The notes under the pieces: generated by a model
The model's input: only the letters and a program-made list of their open reading frames with translations
What the model was told of the DNA's origin: nothing
Databases searched by the model: none
Position numbers and translations under genes: made by a program
Shown: piece by piece, positions 1-5,083 of the stretch
Numbering within the stretch: the stretch's first letter is position 1
How the letters are laid out: each line of letters begins with the position of its first letter
Assembly (NCBI GenBank): GCA_947175285.1
Contig: CAMWMM010000325.1
Location: forward strand, 1-6,089
Direction: 5' to 3'
Source: an uncultured Lachnospiraceae bacterium
GTDB taxonomy: Bacteria > Bacillota_A > Clostridia > Lachnospirales > Lachnospiraceae
Length of the DNA stretch: 6,089 nt

Positions 1-2
1 GT

Positions 3-2063
3 GTTTATACGGTTATGGATTTTATCAGCGGGGAAAGTCTGGATGCCGCGGTAGAAAAGAATGGGAAATTTCCGCAGAAGAAAGTCAGAAAGTGGGCGGA
101 ACAGTTAGGGGAAGCATTAGATTATCTGCATAGCCAGAATCCGCCGATTATTCATAGTGATATCAAACCTGCAAATGTTATGTTAACTAACGAGGGGGAT
201 ATTTGTCTGATTGACTTTAATATCTCATTGGCAATGGGGGGAGAGATGGCTTCCGCTGTCGGCATCAGCGCGGGATTTTCACCCCCGGAACAGTATAGAG
301 ACCCTGCATTATATGCAAGAATTACGCACAATTATACTATACAGAAATCCATTCGCCCGACAACAAAGGAAGAAACAGATGACAAGACACAGCTTTTGGC
401 GGAAGATACACAAACGGAAGTATTAGACGCGGAAGACGATAAAACACAGCTTTTGACGGAAGATACACAAACGGAAGTATTAGATACAGCGGACGACAGG
501 ACGCAGCTTTTGACAGAAAGTACGCAGGATAATGCGCCTCGCGCTGCGGTGCATGAGAAAACAAAAGAGTTTTCTTCCGGGAATCTTCCTAAATATACAC
601 AGTTTATCGGAAAAGGTGTTGATGCAAGGTCTGATATCTACAGTCTGGGGATTACGCTATATTACATGCTGACAGGCATAGAGCCTCCGGCAGATTTTGA
701 AAAGAGGATTCCGTTGGCGCAGACGAATACCTTTATCAGCGAGGGATTTGCCGCTATTGTGGAAAAAATGATGGAATTATCCCCCGCAGAGCGTTATCAG
801 AATGGAAAAGAATTTTTATATGCAGTAAAAAACTGCCATAAACTGGACAGCCGCTATAAGGCTATGCATCGGAAAGAAAGTATGATGCAGGCAGCAGCGC
901 TTGCAGCTCTTGCGTTAGGAATTGTAACTGTTTTTACGGGATTTTATAAATTGCGGGTTGATAAGGATAACGGTTATTATATGTTGGTTCAACAGGCACA
1001 GGAAGTAATGAATCTATATGATTTTGAGGAAGCAAACCGTTTATTGGGTGAAGCAAAAGAAATTTCCCAGACGCGGGTAGAGGCTTATAAAGAAGAGGTT
1101 TATATCCTGTATTTGGACGAACGATACGAAGAATGTATTTCACTCGGAGAGACTTACATTAATACAATGCCGTTTGAAGTGGGCTCCTCGGAAGATAAGG
1201 AACTATTTGGCGACATTTATTATATAGTAGGAAATGCTTATTTTGAGATGGAGGATTATCAGAATGCGAAGATATTCTTCACTCATGCTTTTGAGTGGAA
1301 CTCGCGCAACGGTCTGTATTACAGGGACTATGCGATTACATTGGCAAAACTTGGGCAGATTGAGGAAGCCGAAAAACAGTTGGAGAAAGGAATTGAACTA
1401 GGAATCGCACAGGATTCCATCTATATGGCGCAGGGAGAAATCGCGCATGTAAAAGGAGAGTATGATACGGCGGCAGAATACCTAAATCAGACAATCAATA
1501 CGACAGCGGATATGCAGATGTTAAAAAGAGCGGTAATGTTGTGTGCCGATGTCTACAAAACAATGGGAGGAGATGCAGTCAATCAGGAAATAGAGTTATT
1601 TGAACAGTATAGAACCCGTTTTGAGGGAAACGGTTATCTTGTTATGACAGAGTATCTCGCGGAGGCATATACGCGCAAAGCCAAAAATGACGAACAGGAA
1701 GCGGACAACTGCTATCAAAAAGCACTGGTTCTTTTCCAAAGTATATATGACAGCGGTTATATTACTTATCAGTTACAACAGAATATGGCAATTCTATATG
1801 AAGACATGGACCGCTTTGACGAGGCGGAAGAACTTCTGCTGCAAATGGCACAGGATTATCCGAAGCGATATGAAGTGTATAAAAGGCTTGCTTTTCTGGA
1901 AGCGGACAGACAGCAGATGAAAGAAAACATAGACAGGGATTATACGCAGATGAAGGAATACTATGAAAAGGCAAAAGAAAAGTATTCCGATAAGGAACAG
2001 GATATGGAGATGTCTATGTTAGAGAACATGATACGGGAACTGGAAGAGGGCGGTTGGTTTTAG
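3..2063 (+). CDS. Ser/Thr protein kinase with TM helix and C-terminal TPR tail (5' partial)
   Basis: Transmembrane Hanks-type Ser/Thr kinase. The frame is open through the left edge (codons VYTV precede the Met at 15), so that Met is internal, in the hinge (VMDFISGESL), and the N-lobe with the ATP-binding lysine lies outside the window. Numbering from the Met at 15: catalytic loop HSDIKPAN 47-54 (HRD has become HSD), metal-binding DFN 67-69 instead of DFG, APE-like SPPEQ 89-93, subdomain IX DARSDIYSLG 203-212. Between the last two lies an insertion of about 100 residues with TQLL/TEVL repeats, where ordinary kinases have only a few residues. One hydrophobic helix at about 290-311 follows the kinase domain, then several TPR-like helical pairs at about 325-670 (for example 397-430, 431-464, 466-499 and 585-620). 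The predicted topology is kinase inside and TPRs outside. Catalysis is likely, because D49, K51, N54 and D67 are kept, but it is not proven. The substrate is unknown. The 44-aa gene starts 68 nt after the stop, and I see no terminator between them. Confidence 0.93.
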   Translation, partial: VYTVMDFISGESLDAAVEKNGKFPQKKVRKWAEQLGEALDYLHSQNPPIIHSDIKPANVMLTNEGDICLIDFNISLAMGGEMASAVGISAGFSPPEQYRDPALYARITHNYTIQKSIRPTTKEETDDKTQLLAEDTQTEVLDAEDDKTQLLTEDTQTEVLDTADDRTQLLTESTQDNAPRAAVHEKTKEFSSGNLPKYTQFIGKGVDARSDIYSLGITLYYMLTGIEPPADFEKRIPLAQTNTFISEGFAAIVEKMMELSPAERYQNGKEFLYAVKNCHKLDSRYKAMHRKESMMQAAALAALALGIVTVFTGFYKLRVDKDNGYYMLVQQAQEVMNLYDFEEANRLLGEAKEISQTRVEAYKEEVYILYLDERYEECISLGETYINTMPFEVGSSEDKELFGDIYYIVGNAYFEMEDYQNAKIFFTHAFEWNSRNGLYYRDYAITLAKLGQIEEAEKQLEKGIELGIAQDSIYMAQGEIAHVKGEYDTAAEYLNQTINTTADMQMLKRAVMLCADVYKTMGGDAVNQEIELFEQYRTRFEGNGYLVMTEYLAEAYTRKAKNDEQEADNCYQKALVLFQSIYDSGYITYQLQQNMAILYEDMDRFDEAEELLLQMAQDYPKRYEVYKRLAFLEADRQQMKENIDRDYTQMKEYYEKAKEKYSDKEQDMEMSMLENMIRELEEGGWF
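378..530 (+). repeat. 57-bp in-frame tandem repeat encoding TQLL/TEVL motifs
   Basis: Two full 57-bp units (378-434 and 435-491) and a partial third (492 to about 530) lie inside the kinase gene. Each unit encodes 19 residues of the pattern DDKTQLLxEDTQTEVLDxx. The first two units are nearly identical at DNA level over their central part, which suggests recent duplication. Threonines 125, 144 and 163 (TQLL) and 134 and 153 (TEVL) each have Leu at +3, the pTxxL/I pattern known to be read by some FHA domains. The repeat length of 19 codons preserves the frame, so copy number can change without breaking the kinase. Confidence 0.9.
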
Positions 2064-2088
2064 GAAAATAAGATTTCTAATCAGACTA

Positions 2089-2114
2089 TAGTATTGTGCA
2101 ACTTTTATCATAGT
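2089..2114 (+). repeat. Leader element, left copy (before the 44-aa gene)
   Basis: TAGTATTGTGCA (2089-2100) is identical to 3339-3350, and the next bases (ACTTTTATCATAGT) remain similar to 3351-3365. It lies just upstream of the 44-aa gene's ribosome binding site. It marks the left boundary of the duplicated unit. Confidence 0.6.
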
Positions 2115-2131
2115 GAAAGGAGGAGGCACAC

Positions 2132-2266
2132 ATGAATGGAACAATGATTATAGGAATTGGTATTGGAATGCTTGTACTTGCCGTAATCTTATTGATAGTA
2201 TCAGTCGTATACCGGAAAACAACAGGAAAGAAGATTCGGGAAGAACTGAGAAATGAGTATGAATAA
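2132..2266 (+). CDS. 44-residue single-pass membrane protein
   Basis: A short gene with a near-ideal ribosome binding site (AAAGGAGGAGG at 2116-2126) just before ATG 2132 and a TAA stop at 2264-2266. The product has a glycine-rich hydrophobic helix at residues 5-27 (GIGIGM then leucine, isoleucine and valine-rich) followed by a basic-then-acidic tail from YRKTTGKKIREELRNEYE. The positive-inside rule puts the tail in the cytoplasm. I do not recognise a family. It lies between the kinase and the TPR fossil on the same strand, so it probably shares the kinase transcript and may be a small partner of the membrane kinase or TPR protein; that role is a guess. The GxGxG pattern could support helix packing. 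Its last codons, TAT GAA TAA, are also found just upstream of the intact TPR gene (3368-3376), which suggests that the right-hand copy of this gene was lost. Confidence 0.75.
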   Translation: MNGTMIIGIGIGMLVLAVILLIVSVVYRKTTGKKIREELRNEYE

Positions 2267-2353
2267 AATGCAAAAAAGAAGAAAAAGCTGCTGCCTTTTA
2301 TTATTGCGGCAGCAGTGGCGCTTATTATCCGCATAGTGGATATCGCTATCTAT
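2258..2353 (+). pseudogene. Truncated remnant of a second TPR-protein gene (leader and TM segment)
   Basis: The 19-base string starting at 2258 matches 3368-3386 with one difference. From 2279 to 2353 one frame encodes 25 residues that align without gaps to the membrane anchor of the TPR protein (its codons at 3450-3524): KKKLLPFI.., AAVAL.., then IV.I.IY, with 17 of 25 identical by my count. About 50 bp that would hold the ribosome binding site, start codon and cytoplasmic tail are missing between the two matching blocks. Similarity stops abruptly after TAT 2351-2353, and the downstream frame soon becomes unrelated. The remnant therefore lacks a start and all TPRs and cannot make the protein. 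It overlaps the end of the minus-strand gene and contains that gene's stop codon and terminator. Confidence 0.8.
2272..2315 (-). terminator. Rho-independent terminator of the Rpn-like gene
   Basis: Read on the minus strand: CTGCTGCC (2315-2308), a 12-nt loop, GGCAGCAG (2295-2288), giving a perfect 8-bp GC-rich stem. It is followed by CTTTTTCTTCTTTTTT (2287-2272). The stem begins about 30 nt after the stop codon of the 2346-3086 gene. On the plus strand the same bases are the fossil Lys-rich and Ala-rich membrane-anchor codons, so the T-tract is the antisense of a run of lysine codons. Confidence 0.8.
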
Positions 2354-2528
2354 CCAAGCGGGTGTTGGCAGGCTCGGATTTTAAATCGAATGGAATGCCA
2401 TTTTCTGTCAACAGAGATTTCAGGTAATCAATCTGCGGCAAATAATATTCAGCATCCTCCTTTTTGGTGCGTTCAATGATTTCAGCGGAGCTTGTACCAC
2501 ATAAATTTAAAAGTCCTTCACAAACCAT
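2346..2528 (-). CDS. Internal in-frame small protein: C-terminal 60 residues of the Rpn-like gene
   Basis: Within the Rpn-like gene, Met187 (ATG at 2528-2526) is preceded on the minus strand by a textbook AAAGGAG (2543-2537) with an 8-nt spacer, better than the site of the full-length start. Translation from it gives a separate 60-residue protein, MVCEGLLNLCGTSS... to ...TRLDR, that equals the C-terminal helical domain. E. coli rpn genes are known to make such C-terminal small proteins from internal starts, and these inhibit the full-length nuclease toxin. The same arrangement is inferred here by analogy. Expression is not shown by the sequence alone, but a Shine-Dalgarno this good at this spacing inside a gene is unlikely to be incidental. 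Confidence 0.6.
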   Translation of the reverse strand: MVCEGLLNLCGTSSAEIIERTKKEDAEYYLPQIDYLKSLLTENGIPFDLKSEPANTRLDR

Positions 2529-3086
2529 AGTCTTGTCTCCTTTCGTTTTTTTGAAGTTGGCAGTAGATACTTGATGCAGGTATTTGATGTAAATTTCCTG
2601 TTCCTGATGTAATTTATAGTCATTGGTAAGACGGTTGACAAGAGCAGTATCCTGCAGATTGTCAGTCAGACAGTGCAGATATAAATTATCTTCTGGAGAA
2701 AGTTCTTTTGTAACGATAATTTGTATATGAAAAGTCTCTTTATTGATATAATACACGCCATCGGAGATTTTTGCAACAGGTATTTTTCGGTCCTGTTTGA
2801 GATGCTTCATCAGTTTACGCGGATAGTGACAGCTTAAAAGCGTCAGGCTGACATCGAGACTGGAGTATTGATACCTGTGAGAAAGGTGCTCTGATTTACC
2901 CATCTGCGCAATCAGAAGCCCTGCATATCCGATGGTCTTATAATACGAGTCAATCCGATAGCTGTTTTTACCGAGCGGATATTCGGATATGTATTCGAGA
3001 ATATGAGAATAGTCTATCAGTTCAATTTGAAAAGCGCAGGAAGCGGCTTCATGCCAGTTGACGCGGCGTTTAGATGTAAGAGACAT
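2346..3086 (-). CDS. Rpn-like (PD-(D/E)XK family) protein, probably with deleted nuclease core
   Basis: A 246-residue protein starting at ATG 3086-3084 behind GAAAGG with an 8-nt spacer. From memory of the family, it belongs to the Rpn-like / PD-(D/E)XK group common in Lachnospiraceae: N-terminal RRVNWHEAASCAFQIEL (residues 7-23), GKNSYRID (39-46), SYYKTIGYAGLLI (47-59), ELSPEDNLYLHCL, then a C-terminal MVCEGLLNL.GTSSAEIIERT segment (from 187). In full-length relatives as I recall them, about 30 residues carrying the ExK half of the active site (a FEIK-like motif) separate the RID aspartate from SYYKT. Here RID46 joins S47 directly, and no ExK is visible there. The gene is therefore probably catalytically dead, although the frame is intact. 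It opposes its neighbours, has its own promoter and terminator, and sits between the two halves of a duplicated unit, as expected of an acquired cassette. The last residues (PANTRLDR) may be altered by the junction with the fossil. Confidence 0.8.
   Translation of the reverse strand: MSLTSKRRVNWHEAASCAFQIELIDYSHILEYISEYPLGKNSYRIDSYYKTIGYAGLLIAQMGKSEHLSHRYQYSSLDVSLTLLSCHYPRKLMKHLKQDRKIPVAKISDGVYYINKETFHIQIIVTKELSPEDNLYLHCLTDNLQDTALVNRLTNDYKLHQEQEIYIKYLHQVSTANFKKTKGDKTMVCEGLLNLCGTSSAEIIERTKKEDAEYYLPQIDYLKSLLTENGIPFDLKSEPANTRLDR
2537..2543 (-). promoter_or_regulatory. Internal Shine-Dalgarno of the Rpn C-terminal protein
   Basis: AAAGGAG read on the minus strand, 8 nt before the in-frame ATG at 2528-2526. 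It encodes part of the KKTKGDKT stretch of the long protein. This site decides the internal start. Confidence 0.65.
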
Positions 3087-3195
3087 ACAATATACCTTTC
3101 GTAGTAGAAAGCCTTATGCTGACGGCTTATATAGATTGTAGAATTGATAATAAGATATTAGAACCTAAGTTGCTATATAAATATCAGATAAAGAA

Positions 3196-3224
3196 TTTAT
3201 ATCATAAACGTAGAGCGGTTACAA
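3196..3224 (-). promoter_or_regulatory. Putative sigma-A promoter of the Rpn-like gene
   Basis: On the minus strand, TTGTAA (3224-3219), a 17-bp spacer, then TATAAA (3201-3196). The -35 matches 4 of 6 and the -10 matches 5 of 6 consensus positions at ideal spacing. It would start transcription near 3189, leaving a leader of about 100 nt before ATG 3086. The leader can form a weak 5-bp AAGCC/GGCTT hairpin at 3109-3128. Confidence 0.5.
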
Positions 3225-3282
3225 ATGTTTTTTGAATGCGATATGTAGAAAAAAATTAAACGAAACATTGGAATATATTTTC

Positions 3283-3305
3283 TTGACTTCAACATATAGT
3301 ATAAT
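3283..3305 (+). promoter_or_regulatory. Putative promoter of the TPR gene (unusual spacing)
   Basis: TTGACT at 3283-3288 and a perfect TATAAT at 3300-3305 are separated by only 11 bp, too short for a standard pair. Either the TATAAT works with a poor -35 (and perhaps an activator), or the TTGACT pairs with the weaker TCAAAT at 3307-3312 (18-bp spacer). Transcription would start around 3312-3320, with a leader of about 90-95 nt. Confidence 0.4.
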
Positions 3306-3338
3306 TTCAAATCTATTTTACAGCACAGATACAAAATG

Positions 3339-3365
3339 TAGTATTGTGCATCTTTTTATTACAGT
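3339..3365 (+). repeat. Leader element, right copy (before the TPR gene)
   Basis: The second copy of the element at 2089-2114: 12 identical bases followed by a T-rich stretch that aligns with a one-base gap and a few changes. It is followed directly by the remains of the 3' end of the 44-aa gene, so the small gene's body seems to have been deleted between 3365 and 3368. Confidence 0.6.
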
Positions 3366-3407
3366 AATATGAATAAAATACAAAAAGGCAAAGGAGAAAA
3401 CGAACTA

Positions 3408-4964
3408 ATGAACGAAGAAACGACAGACATAACAAAGCTGGAAACTAAAAAGAAAAAAACACTACCCTTTATCGTTGTAGCAGCAGTAGCGCTCACTGCT
3501 CTCATAGTGGGTATCAGCATCTACAACACCCCAGCGAACCGTGTGCAGAGACAGTTGGATTTAGGTAATAAATATCTGGAAGAAGAGAATTATGAGCAGG
3601 CAGCGCTTGCCTTTGAAGAAGTCATTGCGATTGATGAGCGCTGTATGGAAGCTTACGTGGGCGGTTTGGAAGCGTATCTCGGAGCAGGAGATATGGACGG
3701 CGCGCAGGATTTCTATGACAGAACGCTTGCGATGCTTTCCGGCTTGAATGAGGATTTCCTTGCTGAAAACATGGACTATGCGGTGGAATTGTACTTAGCA
3801 GCAGAGAAAGTCTATGGTGAAGACCGGGATAAGGCAGCGCAGGTACTGGAAGATGCATACACAGTAACAGGCGAGGATGCCCGGATAAAGGACAAGCTTG
3901 TTGAGAATTATATTGAAATTGGGAAAAAAGAAACACAGGATGGTTCCTATGAGGATGCGCTTGCTGTCTATGACAGACTCTTAGAACTGGATAATACGAA
4001 TCCGGACACCATAAGCGGTTTATGCGAATGCCTGAACAAATACATAGATATCCTGATGGAAGCAGGACGGTATGATGAAATCCGTGCCCTTGCAGACAAA
4101 TATAAAGATGTAGCAGTAAATGTGGACTTTGATGGTATTCTTGCGCAGATAGAGAAGCGGAAGACATGGGTCGATATTTCACCGGAACTTTTTACGTTTC
4201 AGATTGCAGGATATGATCTGTGGGAAAATCATACGGAGGAGGTGATGGACGCGCTGCGCTCGCTTGCGGTCAATGAAGAGATTGAGCGTAGAAGTGGGTG
4301 GACTATTGAGAACTTATTCACAGAAGAGGGTGATAAGATTACGCATACGTATAGCGATAGTTTAATTAATAATGATATTGGCATACGCCAACCGGTTGAC
4401 TGGGATACCGCGGGAAAGGATGGATACATAAGCTATCAGGGAGAGCGGAAAACAAATGAAAAAACGTATAGAAATTTGATTATCGGTCAATGGAGTGCGG
4501 GCGCAAAATGGGCCGGTGGCGAAAGAGAGGAGACGATAGATTTTGATAAATACATACATTGCCCTGTGGGAAAAACAGCGGAGGAATGGTATTCCCTGAT
4601 CGGGAGAGAGCAGATTGTGAGCAGGGGGCAGGAAGCGGATGCAATGTTTGCCGATAGCCAGGCATGGCGGTTTCAGACAGAGTGGGGAGAAGGCTATTAT
4701 GAGGAGATGACATTACACGGTCAAAATGTGAGCCTTCTTGCAATTGACTGCTCCGCGGAGAAAGGAGAAAAGCAGATCTTTTCATTATGCGTAGAGATGG
4801 ACGAAAATGGACAGGTAGATGCGCTCTTTGTCTACACAGGAAATTGTTATGCGTGGGATGAGAGTGGTGTCACATCTAGTAAAATCACTCAAACCCTTGT
4901 TGAAACCTCAGTGCGGATTGATGTTGATACCGATGTTTTTCACATCTTTGAAAATGACAGATGA
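3408..4964 (+). CDS. Membrane-anchored TPR protein with unrecognised C-terminal domain
   Basis: A 518-residue protein if started at ATG 3408, which has AAAGGAG at 3390-3396. The earlier in-frame ATG at 3369 would add 13 residues but has no ribosome binding site and overlaps the relic of the 44-aa gene's end. A short acidic cytoplasmic tail (MNEETTDITKLE), a Lys4 stretch and one hydrophobic helix (about residues 19-39) form a signal anchor; there is no lipobox cysteine. The bulk is then outside the membrane. TPR-like pairs follow: about 43-112 (LDLGNKYLEEENYEQAALAFEEVIAID, then EAYLGAGDMDGAQDFYDRTL) and about 163-232 (IEIGKKETQDGSYEDALAVYDRLLELD, then ILMEAGRYDEIRALADKYK). The remaining roughly 265 residues are Trp/Tyr-rich and look like a globular beta-containing domain that I cannot assign. 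Function is unknown; protein-protein scaffolding at the cell surface is likely. It ends 119 bp before the TadZ-like gene, which has its own promoter. Confidence 0.88.
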   Translation: MNEETTDITKLETKKKKTLPFIVVAAVALTALIVGISIYNTPANRVQRQLDLGNKYLEEENYEQAALAFEEVIAIDERCMEAYVGGLEAYLGAGDMDGAQDFYDRTLAMLSGLNEDFLAENMDYAVELYLAAEKVYGEDRDKAAQVLEDAYTVTGEDARIKDKLVENYIEIGKKETQDGSYEDALAVYDRLLELDNTNPDTISGLCECLNKYIDILMEAGRYDEIRALADKYKDVAVNVDFDGILAQIEKRKTWVDISPELFTFQIAGYDLWENHTEEVMDALRSLAVNEEIERRSGWTIENLFTEEGDKITHTYSDSLINNDIGIRQPVDWDTAGKDGYISYQGERKTNEKTYRNLIIGQWSAGAKWAGGEREETIDFDKYIHCPVGKTAEEWYSLIGREQIVSRGQEADAMFADSQAWRFQTEWGEGYYEEMTLHGQNVSLLAIDCSAEKGEKQIFSLCVEMDENGQVDALFVYTGNCYAWDESGVTSSKITQTLVETSVRIDVDTDVFHIFENDR

Positions 4965-4984
4965 CGCAGGGAAATCTTGAAACA

Positions 4985-5019
4985 TACTCTATAGAATATA
5001 TGAATGTACTCTATAGAAT
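4985..5019 (+). repeat. Two direct TACTCTATAGAAT repeats, 22 bp apart
   Basis: TACTCTATAGAAT occurs at 4985-4997 and 5007-5019. Each contains the perfect palindrome TCTATAGA (4988-4995 and 5010-5017). A 22-bp period is about two helical turns, so a protein bound at both would sit on one DNA face. The second copy touches the first base of the -35 of the promoter at 5019. This is a likely operator or activator site. Confidence 0.7.
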
Positions 5020-5047
5020 TGACAAACTGTCATTCCATCATTATAAT
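5019..5047 (+). promoter_or_regulatory. Consensus sigma-A promoter of the TadZ-like operon
   Basis: TTGACA (5019-5024), a 17-bp spacer and TATAAT (5042-5047): perfect consensus hexamers at ideal spacing. The start point is expected near 5054, giving a 30-nt leader with AGAGG 7 nt before ATG 5084. A promoter this strong beside several possible operators suggests that it is normally repressed. Confidence 0.88.
5020..5032 (+). promoter_or_regulatory. Inverted repeat over the -35 (possible operator)
   Basis: TGACA-AAC-TGTCA, a 13-bp inverted repeat, overlaps the -35 hexamer. A dimeric repressor bound here would block RNA polymerase. The arms are only 5 bp and one is constrained by the -35 sequence, so chance is possible. 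Confidence 0.4.
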
Positions 5048-5083
5048 GTTTTTTAGAGTTTTAAAACGAGTAGAGGAAAAACT

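Larger units (their letters stand above)
3087..3407 (+). other. Divergent AT-rich intergenic region
   Basis: This gap of about 320 bases separates the minus-strand Rpn-like gene from the plus-strand TPR gene. It holds the Rpn promoter (minus), a TTGACT and a TATAAT for the TPR gene, the 26-bp leader element shared with 2089-2114, and the last codons of a lost copy of the 44-aa gene (TAT GAA TAA at 3368-3376). I see no RNA gene or transposase fragment in it. Confidence 0.7.

Noticed and set aside
15..17. ATG at 15 as the kinase start
   Set aside because: The frame is open to the left edge and the Met lies within the kinase hinge, so the N-lobe must be upstream.
378..530. CRISPR array or minisatellite without coding role
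   Set aside because: The units are adjacent without spacers, are multiples of three, and keep the kinase frame, so they are protein repeats.
2086..2334. Minus-strand open frame of 82 codons opposite the small gene
   Set aside because: It covers the 44-aa gene and terminator in antisense; its Phe/Ser/Ile-rich translation is explained by the opposing Lys-rich and TM codons.
2259..2336. A 25-codon plus-strand reading frame starting at ATG 2259
   Set aside because: It overlaps the 44-aa gene's end, has no good ribosome binding site, and reads the fossil anchor in the wrong frame.
3109..3128. AAGCC/GGCTT hairpin in the Rpn leader as a riboswitch or terminator
   Set aside because: The stem is only 5 bp with a 10-nt loop and no T-tract or wider conserved fold.
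2353..3338. Insertion sequence carrying the Rpn-like gene
   Set aside because: No transposase, terminal inverted repeats or target-site duplication were seen at the edges, so only an acquired or rearranged segment can be claimed.
3369..3371. ATG at 3369 as the start of the TPR gene
   Set aside because: It has no ribosome binding site, and the matching string at 2258 is the end of the 44-aa gene, so this is probably a relic. ATG 3408 has AAAGGAG upstream. An extended N-terminus cannot be fully excluded.
3622..4182. Long minus-strand open frame opposite the TPR gene
   Set aside because: Pro, His and Ser-rich low-complexity translation typical of antisense to a coding region; no ribosome binding site or promoter recognised.
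4965..5018. Terminator after the TPR gene
   Set aside because: I found no GC-rich hairpin followed by a T-run; the only structure is the short AT-rich TCTATAGA boxes.
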